Source: Cladopsammia gracilis
Lineage: Eukaryota; Cnidaria; Anthozoa; Scleractinia; Dendrophylliidae
Length of the DNA stretch: 64,000 bases
Assembly: GCA_022457155.1 (NCBI GenBank)
Contig: JAJGOT010000016.1
Location: 434,001 to 498,000, forward strand
Direction of reading: 5' to 3'
The notes beneath the pieces were generated by a model. The model had not been told where the DNA came from. It saw only the letters and a list, made by a program, of their open reading frames with translations, and did no database searches. The position numbers and the translations under genes are program-made. Below are positions 20,310-32,223 of the stretch, piece by piece (positions within the stretch are counted from its first letter, which is position 1; the number at the start of each line of letters is the position of its first letter).

Positions 20310-21298
20310 TAATGACATTGGGACACTGTTGCTTCTGTTTGCATGCATGCATGCAAGAAGTAATATGGAAATGGACGATGCATAAGCAGACACTATTTTT
20401 AATAACAAGTTGGAAAGAAGAATATTAATTAAACGTTGAATTTTATCATAAACCAGTTTAATATGTTTTAACTCTTGATGGTTAAGTCCACTGACAGGTT
20501 CGCATAGCAACGACACCCACATTGCATACAGCCGCGGGTATATTTTCGAACTTTCAGAGCAAACAACATCAGCAAACGCACCAGACTGATATTATAATTT
20601 GAGCAAATTGCTGATTTTCTACAGTAAAACAACACCTCATCATTACAACTTGATTTCGCTAATTCTCACTCAATGTTAAATCTTGATTTAATATCATTAA
20701 TATATACTTAGCGGAATACAGGCTGCAGACAAGGGCACTGTGTTTGGCCATGCAATGCGAGATCATGACTAACATGTACATTCAACGCTTATGAAATACT
20801 CAACAAACAGTGAGCTGTAACATCAGCTACTTATTATTTATTTAAAAGTAAAAGCCGATTTCTGCATGTTAAAAACAAACGCTAATCTAATCGGCTTGTC
20901 AAACACGTTATTTCTATAGGTCCTACATGAAGCAGCCGGATCATGAAGCATGACTGTTATACACGCGTTTTGTAACAGTCTGGGTTTGCCTATCTTCTTC
21001 CAAGGCTGTTTGGCATCGCTGGCCTGCTTATTCATCGCCAGTTTGATCTGACAGAATTGCCTAAAATACAATGCAGTTATGTTTATGTCAAACCTGACTT
21101 ATAAGGTCACCCAAACGATCGTCTCAGTGAAATATTCTTCGGGAGGTTATAGTCGCGGCCCAAAAATATTCCTCTGAAATTACTTACAACAACTTTCAAA
21201 TTCTTACTACACTAAACCTTAATACAGAACACAACTGAAGCTGGCATCAAAGTCTGTCAAGAAAGTATTTAGTTGTAGTCGAGAGAGGTCAATCTAGA
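20310..21298. other. Gene-free stretch 3-prime of locus C
   Basis: No gene. It is homologous to 35480-37270 (3-prime of I), apart from a 752-bp insertion there, and partly to 40840-41050 (3-prime of K). It contains a short ATGC repeat (about 20341-20354). Confidence 0.5.
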
Positions 21299-22117
21299 TC
21301 AACCACTTCGCTTGATCGAGTAGATTTCCAGCGCGGACATGTACATGGCGATGCCATTCTTTGCGATGAATATGGATTCTTCCTTTTTGTACTTGAAAAA
21401 GATAACCAGACGAATTATCAAAAACAGGAGATTAACACAAAACAATTGCACCCAATTGCGGTTTTTAGCAAGATCTTTGCGGCGTTCAGGTTTTCCTCCG
21501 TCAAGTTTATTTTCTGCCAATTGGACGAGAGACAACAGGAAACTAAAGCATGCCACGGCGACCATGACTATCCCGAATGCTTTGGGGATTCCATGACTGT
21601 TTTCGCTTTCGTCAAGAACAATGTCCAACATTTCAACTGCATCAAAGAGATCTATGGTTATCTGGAGGGTAAGCTTGAAAGCCAGTTCTCTGTACTCCTC
21701 GTTTTCGCTCAGATCTGAAGCTGTATTCGGCACAAAGAGGAAGAGGACCGGTGTAATACACAGCACCACTTTCAAAGTGTTAGGACCAAGGAACTTGTCT
21801 TTGTCGAGGTCGTCGCCGACCAAAGCATAAGTGATGGCAATGTTCGGAATCAGGGCAAAGACAACGTAAAGACCCCAGGTGAAAAACATTCTGATAAGTG
21901 TCGCTTCAGTTCGCAGGCAGTAGATCCAGTAAGCCAATGCTGGAATACACAGAAGGAAGACGGGAACCCACCTATTATCATCTTTGTATACTGCTGGATA
22001 TGCTGCGAGGAAACCACTCTGTATCACCAGAAGAGCACAAAATATAGCACGCCCTATAAAGACTAAACTCACGGCTTTGATTTTTGTCTTTAAGAATGTT
22101 ATACACTGAGTAGCCAT
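21299..22117 (-). CDS. TMEM26-like membrane protein (locus C)
   Basis: 272 residues, single exon, start MATQCITFLK. Membrane segments are predicted at about 17-39, 52-68, 75-100, 114-130, 145-165, 180-200, 222-242 and 249-265. The family core DLFDAVEML is at 156-164 and FIAKNG at 250-255. The loop after segment 3 is short (GDDLDKDKFLGPN) and has no sequon. It belongs with I and K; relative to these the N-terminus has a few extra residues (ITFLKTKI). It is divergent from D, sharing a 483-bp interval. Intact; function unknown. Confidence 0.8.
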   Translation of the reverse strand: MATQCITFLKTKIKAVSLVFIGRAIFCALLVIQSGFLAAYPAVYKDDNRWVPVFLLCIPALAYWIYCLRTEATLIRMFFTWGLYVVFALIPNIAITYALVGDDLDKDKFLGPNTLKVVLCITPVLFLFVPNTASDLSENEEYRELAFKLTLQITIDLFDAVEMLDIVLDESENSHGIPKAFGIVMVAVACFSFLLSLVQLAENKLDGGKPERRKDLAKNRNWVQLFCVNLLFLIIRLVIFFKYKKEESIFIAKNGIAMYMSALEIYSIKRSG

Positions 22118-22600
22118 TGCAGACTAGAAAAGAACACTAACTCTATCAGATAATGCTGAATGCAGTGCTTTCAATGACACGTCACTTTTCCGTGAAATCA
22201 TGTCACATGATATCATACAGAGCGGAGGGTATTCCCCCGCAGTGGTTTCTTTAGAATTAGCTGGGCAAGCCCATTATCGACAAAGATTTTTACAACAATA
22301 GCTATAAAAAATTCTTTCCACAACAATCTTCAAGCGGCATAACAATCTAAAGGTACTATTTTGAGAAACGGCTTCAAATATAAAATATGACGTAATTTTT
22401 CTAGGAATGTTTGTGCAGCTTTTGTTTCAGAAATTTTCATTATTCTTTTCTCGGAACTGTCAAGGTTTGAGGTTTCTGGGAAAGGTCGCGCGTCCAAAGA
22501 CAACGTTGCCATTTTTTTCCAGTGTAAGTTGTGCAACTTGGCCTCGGATCAGACAGAATTCATTTAGTTTACTATAATTGTCTTTAAGTTAAACGAATTC
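22118..22600. promoter_or_regulatory. Bidirectional promoter between C and D
   Basis: On the C side: TTCCGTGAA at 22188-22196 (71 bases before its ATG) and a kappa-B-like GGGTATTCCCC at 22227-22237. On the D side: TTCTCGGAA at 22448-22456 and TTCTGGGAA at 22474-22482, about 120-150 bases before its ATG. The interval is conserved between I and J (38576-38584, 38615-38625, 38875-38883) and beside K (43322, 43626, 43652). Confidence 0.55.
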
Positions 22601-23395
22601 ATGGCTTCATTTCTTGTTGACTTGGGACGATTTGCCTTTTTCATCTTAATGGGTATTCAAGCTGCTTCGCTTGCTTCATATCCAGCGAAGTATAAAGGTG
22701 AAGATGGCTTTTATGCATTAGTTCTGCTTTATGTACTAGTTCTTTCACAGTGGCTTTATGTCATGTGCAATGACGGAAGGCTTCGGTGGCTATTTCTTGT
22801 CTGGCTGTCATATACGATCGCCTTGGTGATTTTCATAGGAATAATCTTTGGAGGAACTGACCCAATTGAGAACAAACTTGACAAGGAAGCCTTCTTTGGT
22901 CCAAATGTCTTGAAGATGACACTTTGCCTGTCTCCGGTTCTTCTGTTGCTGCTATTGAGCACAAGTACTGATTCGAATTCCTACAGAGAGCAGATATGGA
23001 TGTTGTCTCTACGCATAGCATTGGATCTCTTCGATGCAGTTGAAATGTTGGAAGTAATTCTAGAAGAAAATGAACTCAGTCATGATATTTCACGAGTTTT
23101 TGAAGAAGGCATAATTGTCGTTGTCTGTTTCAGCTTCTTGCTGTCGACCTTACAGCTGATGGAAGTAAAGCTGCGATACGGCGAATGGGAAACTCGCGAG
23201 TGTACATCGATATCGCGAAAAACCGTCCAGATCCTCTTTGTCAACGCAGTGTTTTTGGCACTTCGGTTGGATCTTTCCATAAATTACGGCAAAGATTCAT
23301 CCATTTTCATCGCAAAAAATGGCATCATAATTATTCTCAGTCTTTTTGAAATATGTTCTACTTGCAATTGTTGTGGTTGCGATGACTGGTCATAG
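22601..23395 (+). CDS. TMEM26-like membrane protein (locus D)
   Basis: 264 residues, single exon, start MASFLVDLGRF. The family core DLFDAVEML is at 142-150, a conserved Arg lies in the seventh segment and FIAKNG is at 236-241. The C-terminal tail has five cysteines (252, 255, 257, 258, 260), like N and partly B/H, and these could be lipidated; that is inference. The only other copy of this clade, J, is broken, and the copy beside K has been deleted. No sequon in the loop after segment 3. Confidence 0.8.
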   Translation: MASFLVDLGRFAFFILMGIQAASLASYPAKYKGEDGFYALVLLYVLVLSQWLYVMCNDGRLRWLFLVWLSYTIALVIFIGIIFGGTDPIENKLDKEAFFGPNVLKMTLCLSPVLLLLLLSTSTDSNSYREQIWMLSLRIALDLFDAVEMLEVILEENELSHDISRVFEEGIIVVVCFSFLLSTLQLMEVKLRYGEWETRECTSISRKTVQILFVNAVFLALRLDLSINYGKDSSIFIAKNGIIIILSLFEICSTCNCCGCDDWS

Positions 23396-23923
23396 AGACA
23401 CTGGGAACTGTTGTAGCAGATTTGCTTAGGTGAGCTATAAGAAGAGACGTTAACTTTATAATAACAATTACGATGTTTATATTTTTATAAGAACCTTGTG
23501 ATGAAGTTGCGTAATTTAAGTTACTAGATACGTCGAGTCTATTTGCCAGACCGCACAACATTTCATTTCCGAGCAATATTCGAACATGTTAAACGTAAAC
23601 TTATTGATATAAATTAATAATCTGCAGTAAAAATATGCAGCAGACGACAATAGTACATGGACACATAATAACCTCCATTAGGTGTTCTGGTGTTGTTTGT
23701 GTAATACATTTTTTCATACTGATGTTTTTGCATTCAGTGTACAATGTAGGTTTCATGAACAGAAAAGGAGTTTAGTGAATAGCGAAGCATAAGTTAGGTT
23801 TAACAACGGGTTTATACCGATGTGGCACAATTCGATTTGATTTTCTAAAATATGTCTAGGCTTTTTACAGAGATTCGGATAACCTTCCAATGTAGCCAAC
23901 CTTTATGTCAGTAGTATAATTTA

Positions 23924-24008
23924 GGGAAATTCCCTGAAGCCTAACAAGGCATGCAAACTACTTTTTCGGAAGGCCAGGCCACATGTCGCTACTAACGATT
24001 TCTCGGAA
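23924..24008 (+). promoter_or_regulatory. kappa-B / GAS module upstream of locus E
   Basis: The palindrome GGGAAATTCCC (23924-23934) is followed by TTCTCGGAA (24000-24008), 272 bases before the ATG. In the duplicate L the kappa-B site has gained a T (44298-44309) while the GAS site is unchanged (44370-44378). Confidence 0.5.
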
Positions 24009-24279
24009 ACTTCAAAGCTTTTTTCAAGCCGTCAAACGTAGTGCTTTTCAACAGTTTTCAAAGACTTGCGCAAAAACATAAACTTAAAGTTATAATCTCG
24101 TGACAATAGTAACAAAGTACTTTTTTGACACATGGAACATTCGTTTCAATGAGGGAAAAACCCCTTGTCTTGTGTTACATAACAGATGATGTGGTGCTTT
24201 CGTATTGGTTAATGTGGCATTTACATATACACTAGACAGATAACATTTTCATTAGTAAGCAAGTTTTTCTTGCGAAGGC

Positions 24280-27200
24280 ATGGCGTCGCTACTTGTGTTT
24301 GTAGGTCGTGTAATATTTTTCGCTCTGATAATCACTCAGTGCTTCATGCTAGCGGCTTATCCTGCTGTCTACAAAGACAATATTCGCTGGTATGCGGTAG
24401 CTGCCTCATCTGTCCCTTCAGTCATCCCTTGGTTCTGTCTGGTGGTTTATAGTGGGGCAAAGCTTCGACGATTGTTTAGGCCTACTCTGGGACCCAAAGT
24501 CGCCTAAAGTCGCCCAAAGTCGCCTAAAGTCGCCTTAAGTCGCCCTAAGTCGCCTTAAGTCGCTTAATTCCTAACAACCTTAATTAACCCAATATGATAA
24601 ACTTTGCTATTTCTGGACCTACTTTGTTACAAAAATCCTCCGATGTGTCCTTATGGTGTTGTTCCAAACCTTCCATTACAATAGGGACTTTCAGATCAGA
24701 GTACAAGTACAAGATTGACTATGACTGACTTTCGAATTTCAAACCAGTCATATTCTCAGAACCCTCGCTTCTCCCTGGTGTCGCCCAGTAGAGAAGGAGG
24801 CTCTAGAAACAAGATTGGTTTTTACATTTGATAATCTAAAGCATAAGCACTACTCACACTCTATCTCATACTCTGATCTGCATGTCCCTAATATGAAAAG
24901 TACTACAGGTGGCAAAGTTGCCCACCCCACCACCCCCCCCCCCATTCTCTTTTCTACGAAACAATTTCCCCATTGATCCCACCCACTCACCACCCTCTTA
25001 ACCCCCAACAGTTAAAAGTAATAGCATCAAATTCCTCTGCACAAAACAAACGTATTTAATATTATTAGGCATACAGATCACAAGAATAAAAGATGTAATC
25101 ACTAAACGTCTTTTAGCAACTACTTTATGGCGTTACACTCAGAAATAAATGTACGCCAGTAAGTCCAGTTTTAAAATACATCTAGGTTTTTGGTGAGCTT
25201 AAAACTTACATTCTGCAAGTTACATGACTGCAAGCTCAAAAGTGTAACGCTATAAAGGTGCTTTTATATGTATTGAGTAAATCGTACGCTTACCCATCAC
25301 AGACAGGTAAAGACAAAGTGACCATCTCGTCTAGTTCGTCTACCAACAACTTCTAGACATTTCATAGCATCCTCAGATATAAGCTTATTAAAGTCAAAGA
25401 CCACACATCCAGCCAAATCGATACAGATTAATTGAAGTTAGAGAGCCAAGCAAGTACAAAATTCCCTGTTGTTCTTGCAAGACAAGACTCTTCTTGTAAA
25501 ACGCCTTATTACTTTGAAATTGTTCCGCTGTTGGCAGAAAAGCTAGAAAACGAGACTCGCCATTCGAAGCAAGATGGCTGCCAAGGGTCCAAGAAACTGT
25601 TTTGATCATGTGACTTGAAAGTTAATCACATCGCGTGATCTAGAAACACGCTGGTCTGGCTAAAGTCACGCAATATTCAAGCTAAATTGTCTCATAATAT
25701 CACTGCCAGATACCGCGGTATCCACTGTCACCACTGACTGGCTATAAGATTGTATTTCGGCAAGAAACCTCGTATCAACTACAGAATTCCAGGTAAGTTT
25801 ACTGAGAGAACTTTTTCGATGCGATCAAACGGAAACGACCCGGGCTGGACTGTGGGGGACTGTGGCACATGTTGAAAAGTTGGACGAAACCTGGTAACAA
25901 GTTTACGAAAGGGATTATGGATCAAAAGGAAAATGGCGGACGTACTCTGGCTTTCTTTTAGGGATGTACCGAAATATTAGTGAGAGCTTTCAGAGCCAAC
26001 ATACCGCAAACAACCCAAATGATTCTCAATCGCGGATAAAACGCTCCCCATTGCAAATTGCAAGTGCTTCGGATGAGCCGGTGTGTAAGCCTCCAGCAAG
26101 AATGTGCTTCAATTTATGATAAGGTGGCATATCCAAGTTTCCAGCAGCTCAGACTATTGTAAGAGAAGCACAAAAGCCACAAGCTTACGGAACAAAAAAA
26201 TGGGTGGGAGTGTTTTGCCTTTTGAAGACCGGAGAGGAGCAAATTGGTTGGGTGCCAGGAAAGGATCAAAGGCTTTTGCAAGGAAGGCATGCCTGTTACC
26301 AAAGTTTCGAGCCAAGATAGATAGGGCAACTTGAGTTACTGTCGGTGATGCATTCACACTGTATTCACTAAGGTAGTTATCTTTATAATTTGTGACATTG
26401 ATAATTAATGGTTGGTATTGTTTTATTTTTATTTTAGTCTGAATGGAAAACAATCCTTTCAGACTTTTTCAGAAGTATTTTTGTAAGTAAATTTAGGTTG
26501 TTAATTAACTTTGTAACTATGGCAATAATGTATTTCCTCAAAATAAAGACAACCCATGATGGCATCTGAAGAAAATTGGCAATAATATAATTATAAAACA
26601 TTCTTAAAATAATCTCATTGGAATAGCAATTGTTGCTTTTGAGAGACGTATATGATATTTTGAGGAAATAAAGTATTATTAAATACAGTTTGTGGCATCT
26701 CACTCCAATTTGATGCATCCACTGTGCATTCCGAATTTAAATTTGGTTAATGGTAGAGGCAGAAAAATATTAGTTTGCTTGCCAAGGCTGTGGCCTAACC
26801 AGAGCCCTATACCCTGAAATGCCCAAGGAATCACTCTGGGCCCCTAAATTTCTTGTTGTGACACTTACTATTTCATAGTTTTTGCTTAATTCCTTAGCTT
26901 TTGACCCTGTGACCAATGTGGCAACAACCTTACTTGCTAGCTGGTGTTTAGGTCATTGTTGAATGTTTATTGTTAATGTATTGACTTCAGTGTGCGGGTC
27001 CATACCCACATCATGGAAGGTTATTAGAAATTCCTAGGGGGAGGGGGCAGAGGAGGGTCTTAAAAGCCACTAAACTGGAATTTGCAGAAGAGTTGGGGGG
27101 GGGGGGGGGAGAGGGCAGGGGGGGGGGGGGGGGGGGTTTGGTGGAGCATTCAAACCAAAAACCTTCCATGGGGATAGTATGGATATTTTCTGAAACAATG

Positions 27201-28068
27201 CAGTATGGTGTACCATGATGATTCCCATTTTAGAAAAATGCCCATATATACCACAACTGTACTTGGTTTCACCTTGGCATCTCTACTTAAATCACTGAAG
27301 GTCACCTGAAGGTCACCTAAAATTGCCTAAAGTCGCCCAAAATCGCCCAAAGTCGCCTAAAGTCGCCCAAAATCGCCTTAAATCGCCCAAAATCACCCTA
27401 AATTTTGGAGAAAATATGCTTAAATCGCCTAAAGTCGCCTAAAGTCGCCTTAAGTCGCCCAAAGTTACGGCGACTTTGGGTCCCAGAGTAGGCCTTTGTT
27501 TTATATCTGGGCCTTGTACATCGTGGGCCTAGTTACCAGCATTGGCATCGTGTTTGGTTTTGTCGGTGACAGCCTTGATAAGGAAAGGTTCCTTGGACCA
27601 AATGTTTTGAAGACAATACTCTGTATCACACCACTTCTTCTGTTGCTGTTGTTAAACACCGCAAAAGATGGAGAAGAATACAAAGAGGTGATTTCCAAGT
27701 TGTGTTTCCAGATGGCGGTGGATCTTTTTGACAGCGTTGAGATGTTAGACATTGTTCTGGACGAAAAAGAGCACAACTACGGAATTCCGAAAGAATTCGG
27801 AGAAGCAATGATTGTCGTGGCCTGCATTAGTTTGCTGTTGTCACCTTGGAAAATGGCCGAAATCAATCTGAAAGAAGGGAAACCGAGAAAATGCACAGCA
27901 ATAATAGGGAACATTGTTGAAATGGTTGCCGTGAACTTTGTATTCTTGATCGTTCGTTTGGTCATCGTATTTGAATACAAAAAGGACGAGTCCATCTTCA
28001 TCGCCAAAAATGGCATCGCGATCATCCTGTCCATAATAGAGATTCGTGATCTCTGTCATCCGAAATAA
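24280..28068 (+). pseudogene. TMEM26-like locus E, split by a transposon
   Basis: The N-terminal part (24280-24477) ends after AKLRRLF. The transposon occupies 24478-27495, and the remainder (27496-28068) resumes with FYIWALYIVGL and runs to the stop with the complete core (DLFDSVEMLDIVL, FIAKNG). Apart from the insertion no stop or frameshift is seen, so the break is recent. Read through, the first part stops nine codons into the element. The paralogue L shows the uninterrupted sequence at this point. Unless the insert is spliced out, no full-length protein can be made. Confidence 0.85.
24478..27495. mobile_element. 3.0-kb non-autonomous DNA transposon with 6-bp target duplication
   Basis: Perfect 27-base inverted ends (24478-24504 and 27469-27495) begin AGGCCTACTCTGGGACCC. 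The target TTGTTT is duplicated at 24472-24477 and 27496-27501. Both subterminal regions are arrays of AAGTCGCC and variants (24496-24565 and 27305-27470), likely transposase-binding repeats. The interior has C and G tracts but no long ORF. I cannot place the superfamily with certainty. Confidence 0.88.
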
Positions 28069-29164
28069 TGGAAATCAATGGCAGCTTTGGATGACGTTCC
28101 GTTCACTTTGGTTTTGTACGGGATAAATCATATACTTACCACTGACATTGCATGTAGATAATCGATTGTTCTAACTGAGTCTGCAAGGAACAAAGTCGTA
28201 TATTGCTTATAGATCGGGGGACTGTCAAAGTCACTGAATAGCCATTGAATCTAAACCAGTACCCTGTGGCATTTTTTATACTTTGTTTAGTGATATCTTA
28301 CTAATGTGACTGGATTTTTTGTATTTTAGTTACGGTTCAATAGTCTGCCTTTGTAATTCTTAATTTGTTGTATGGTAAATAAAAGAAATGTAAAGCTTTC
28401 AATGTAGGTTAAAGTTGGTCAAGTTGTCTTAATACCCTGTGTTAAATAATAAGCCAGGGTTTTACATTAACCGTCTTTCCAATGTTGATGTATAAGGTAT
28501 GTTATACGTCTAGTAGTTGTGAACAATAAAGATAAAAATTGTACGTTTGTATTTTGTTATCAATAATTGTAATACAAAGTGAAGCCTTCACTGTTGGGGC
28601 ATTGGTCCATTTGAGTCAAACTCAGTCAATTGGTATATGATTTGAACTGGTTAAACCATTTGACTCATCAAGTTAGACAAGGTTCATGAACCGGTTACGT
28701 CATTTCACTAATTTGGATCGGATGGACCATTTGACTCATCATTATTATCATCACCTTCATCATTATCAAGAAATCAGGTGACTTTTTCTTCACTTAGAAG
28801 CTTACCCGTCTGTTAAAAGATCGACTCTAAAGTAGAGTCAATGATTTATGGAAGGGTAATACAAAATGATTAAAAAACTGATAGGCTATACTGAAAAAAT
28901 CCCCGTTTATAATAATTTGATAAAAAAGGAACAATTTTTGTGTTTTCAAGAGATATTTTTGTCCCTCCATACCATGTACTAGGGAATATTCAATAAATTA
29001 CAAGAAGTAGAAAAATGTAATTATTAACTTGGGACAGTGAACTTGTGTTTGTTAATTACATGTGAAATGGGTGTTTTCTTCGCGTCTATATTCTATGATA
29101 TACTAATAAATAAATTGTGTAAAACAAATTTAAGGTAGTCATGTAAGAGTGCTATTTTAATTTT
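28069..29164. other. Gene-free stretch between E and F
   Basis: It holds the E 3-prime UTR (AATAAA at 28378-28383) and spacer. It is homologous to 46124-49448 between L and G, where the 2.1-kb foldback and a short LINE tail have been added. The intact TTAA near 28652 is the empty site of that foldback. Confidence 0.6.
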
Positions 29165-29244
29165 GGGGAATCCCCCTAACTATAGCAATGCATACCGACC
29201 TTTTTCTAAGAAAGGCCACATTTCTCTTCTAGCGTTTCTCGGAA
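29165..29244 (+). promoter_or_regulatory. kappa-B / GAS module upstream of locus F
   Basis: GGGGAATCCCC (29165-29175) is followed by TTCTCGGAA (29236-29244), 101 bases before the ATG. The same pair at nearly the same spacing precedes G (49449-49459, 49526-49534). Confidence 0.5.
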
Positions 29245-29344
29245 AAGCTCTTCTCAGGCCATAAAAGTTCAAATCCTAAAGGACCATAACATTTTTCATT
29301 AGTAAGCAAGTTTTACCTCTGCAAATTCTGAAGATCCAGAGTAA

Positions 29345-30265
29345 TGGTTTCGCATTTTGTGTGTGGAGGACGTGGCCACTTCCTTTTCGTTGAGAGTTAT
29401 CTTGTGGTTGTACTGATAGCACATGTCTCTGTTTTGCATCACTGTAGTGTTTGATAGATTCGATGTGACTTAGAATCGGTCATTATTTAGTGGCGTGAGA
29501 GAGCTATATGGGATTGTTTAGGTGTAGAGTGGCGAGTTTTTACGTGACATTTGGGGAGAGCAATTTTTTTAAACTAGATTTTAGGTTGGGTTATGGTCAC
29601 GGTCACCATACTGTGGCTTTCTCTTGTGTTGTTCAAAGCATCAATGCTTAGCCGGTTGGTTTACATCTGGGGTTTGTACGTAGTCATCGGCTTAGTACCC
29701 AGCATTTCCATCGTGTTTGGTATTGTCGGTGACAGCCTTGACAAGGAAAGATTCATTGGTCCAGTTGTTTTGAAGGCAACTCTCTGTATCACACCACTTC
29801 TTCTTCTTCTGTTGTTAAATACCGCAAGCGATGCAAAAGACAACACAGAAGTGGTTTCCAGGTTGTGTTTTCAGATGGCAGTGGATCTTTTTGATAGTGG
29901 AAATGTTAGACATTGTTCCAGAAGAGAAAGAACACAACTATGGAATTTCTAAAGAATTTGGTAAAGTAATGATCGTTGTGGCTTGCATCAGTTTGCTTCT
30001 GTCTCCCTGGCAAATGGCGGAAAATAGTCTGAAAGAAGAGAAACAGAGAAAATGTGCAGCAATAATACGGAACATTGTTGGAATGGTTGGAGTCAACTTA
30101 GTGTTCTTGATCGTTCGCTTGGTGATCGTATTCAAATACGAAAAGGACGAGTCCATCTTCATCTCCAAAAATGTCATCGCGATCATCCTCTCCATGATGG
30201 AAATCCGTGATCTACGTGATGCACTCGTCAAGCTGCACCCCAGCATCCTGTCAGCATGGACATAG
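29345..30265 (+). pseudogene. TMEM26-like locus F, broken copy of G
   Basis: The first 27 bases match G. Then about 230 bases (29372-29604) are unrelated to the 135 bases that G has there, removing the first membrane segments. From ACCATACTGTGG onwards it follows G closely until a 2-base deletion at about 29899, after GATCTTTTTGATAGTG, which shifts the frame. The rest, including FISKNV, is well preserved. Two independent lesions make it a pseudogene; a shortened N-terminal product from 29593 is unlikely to fold. Confidence 0.8.
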
Positions 30266-31344
30266 CGAGTTATTTTACTAACCGTTAAAAGGGTAATCCA
30301 CTCAGTTCCATCCTTACAATCCTGCACTTAATCTCCAAAATTTGCTTCTGTTTTGTTCTATATATTAGTCCTTTTGTTTAATTAAGTTGTATATTTGGTG
30401 GAATTTGGAAATATGGTTTAGAGAAATTTTGTAGCATTTCGGCGGGAGAGTGTCCCTTAACACAATGTATATACTACAGCCGTAATTAGCCTTCCGCCGA
30501 GATGATTCGTTGGTTGCTCCAGGCTATATTTAATTCTCTTTTGCATTATGGAATAACATCTTAAATTTCCGAATTTTTATTAAAGCTTAGTGCAACGTAG
30601 GCTCGATTTCCATCCAGCCGTTGGGAAAACCGGACTCCCTCAAACGGCTGAAAATCGAGCCTAAGTACAACGCAACAGCTCGTAAATTTGTTCACTGAAA
30701 ATTTTTGGCCACTGAAAAAGTCAGATAAAGAATCCAAACAGATGGAGCTGTAACGTACACAACAATCTCATTACAAAGTGTAAAAGGCCCATAAGAAATC
30801 TTGAACTCAGTAGTTTGCATGACAAAAAGGAAAATTTGAAATTTGAAATGAAATACAAACTGAATCTCCGTGTTCCAAGGATTAACCTAGCTAAATTAGT
30901 ACAACGTCTTAGTTCTATTTTGCCACTTCCAGCCGAAAATTATTAATCAGTATTCATGACCTCAAGCGAGGACGTGTTCATAATGCATTTTGAAAGGGCT
31001 AGCCTTATTCTTCCCACGTGTAGAATTAAATCATGAGTGATTGCTGCAGTGAATCTGATGAATAAAGCCGTCTCAGTTCACGAATGATATCAGTACAAGT
31101 GTTGACACGCTTTTCCGGGAAAACGCGACAAATATACTGAGATATGACGTAGTTTTCTAAGAACTGTGCGTCATTTGTGATTCAGAATGTTCAAGATTTT
31201 TCTGCTTCGGAATTGTCAAACGATCTCAAGCTGGGTTTAAGTTTTACCGACCTTGGAATTGTCACTTACGCGCCAACATTAAGCCTAAAACGACATTTCG
31301 TCCTGTAAATCGTTCAACTTGGCCTCAGCTGACGGAATTCAAAC
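30266..31344. other. Spacer between F and H, duplicated upstream of B
   Basis: No gene. It is homologous to 8985-10909, where it is interrupted by three repeats. TTCCGGGAA at 31113-31121 is the GAS-type site of H, and the 65 bases before the H ATG match those of B. I see no kappa-B palindrome here. Confidence 0.55.
31113..31121 (+). promoter_or_regulatory. GAS-type site upstream of locus H
   Basis: TTCCGGGAA, the classic STAT palindrome, is 232 bases before the H ATG and homologous to 10748-10756 for B. Confidence 0.45.
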
Positions 31345-32223
31345 ATGGCTTCTTCTCTCGTTTGCCTTGGACGATTTGCATTTTTCATCCTGCTGGGACT
31401 TCAGGCCTATTCGCTTGCTTCGTATCCAGCGAAGTACAAAGACAACGATAGATTGTATGGTTTAATAATCCTTTTCCTCCCGCCAATCTTACTGCGGCTT
31501 CATATCATGATCAGAGATAAACACCTCGAGTGGTTATTTGTTGTTTGGTTGCTATATGTGGTAGGCCTTGTGATTTTGATAGGAATCATATTTGGGGGAA
31601 CTGATCCAATTGAAGACAAATTCAATATGACCGCCGAGAATAACTGTACCAACTCAACCGACCGAACCAACTCAATCAACTCAACCTGCCCACCTAGAAA
31701 TGCGTGGCAAGAATTCTTTGGTCCAAATGTCTTGAAGTTGACCCTTTGTCTCACCCCGATTCTTCTGTTGCTACTTTTGAGCACCGGAATTGATTCGATG
31801 CGCTACAGAGAGCTTATTTGGTTGCTGTCTCTACGCATTGCATTAGATCTCTTCGATGCGGTTGAAATGCTGGAGATTATTCTCGAAGAAAATGAACTCA
31901 GACACAAAGTACCAAGGGAATTTGAAGAAGCCATAATTGCCTTTGTCTGCATTACCTTCTTGTTATCGCCAGTGCAGCTGATGGAAATCAAGCTTAATCT
32001 GTGGTTCGATGATTGGAAACCTCGCAAGTGCACAACGTTCATCCGAACAGTTTTACAGATTCTCTGCGTCAACTGTGTATTCTTGGGACTTCGCTTGGCT
32101 CTCTTCTTTGGGTATGGCAAGGATGCATCCATTTTCATTGCTAAGAATGGCATCATAATTTTTCTAAGCCTTTTCGAGTTGTGTTCGCTATTTGGTCGCT
32201 GTGGCTGTAAGGATGAAGAATGA
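31345..32223 (+). CDS. TMEM26-like membrane protein (locus H)
   Basis: 292 residues, single exon, near-identical to B over most of its length. The difference is concentrated in the loop after the third membrane segment: H has sequons at Asn94, 100, 103 and 112 plus an added Cys101 and Cys115, while B has one sequon. The DNA there is a short ACTCAAC-type repeat (about 31650-31690). Core DLFDAVEML, FIAKNG and the C-terminal CSLFGRCGC are present. Its promoter and 3-prime flank are undisturbed, unlike B, so it is the better candidate for the functional member. Confidence 0.82.
   Translation: MASSLVCLGRFAFFILLGLQAYSLASYPAKYKDNDRLYGLIILFLPPILLRLHIMIRDKHLEWLFVVWLLYVVGLVILIGIIFGGTDPIEDKFNMTAENNCTNSTDRTNSINSTCPPRNAWQEFFGPNVLKLTLCLTPILLLLLLSTGIDSMRYRELIWLLSLRIALDLFDAVEMLEIILEENELRHKVPREFEEAIIAFVCITFLLSPVQLMEIKLNLWFDDWKPRKCTTFIRTVLQILCVNCVFLGLRLALFFGYGKDASIFIAKNGIIIFLSLFELCSLFGRCGCKDEE

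Noticed and set aside
21299..22117. Family considered as G-protein-coupled receptors or odorant-type receptors
   Set aside because: No DRY, NPxxY or similar motifs. The Asp/Glu-rich amphipathic fifth segment and the C-terminal Arg and KN motifs fit TMEM26 instead.
27305..27470. Regular AAGTCGCC repeats that look CRISPR-like at first sight
   Set aside because: Units are about 10 bases without spacers and lie inside the inverted ends of a DNA transposon; the genome is eukaryotic.
24280..28068. The 3-kb interruption of E considered as an ordinary intron
   Set aside because: Its ends are perfect inverted repeats with a 6-bp target duplication, no splice consensus lies at the borders, and all paralogues are intronless here.
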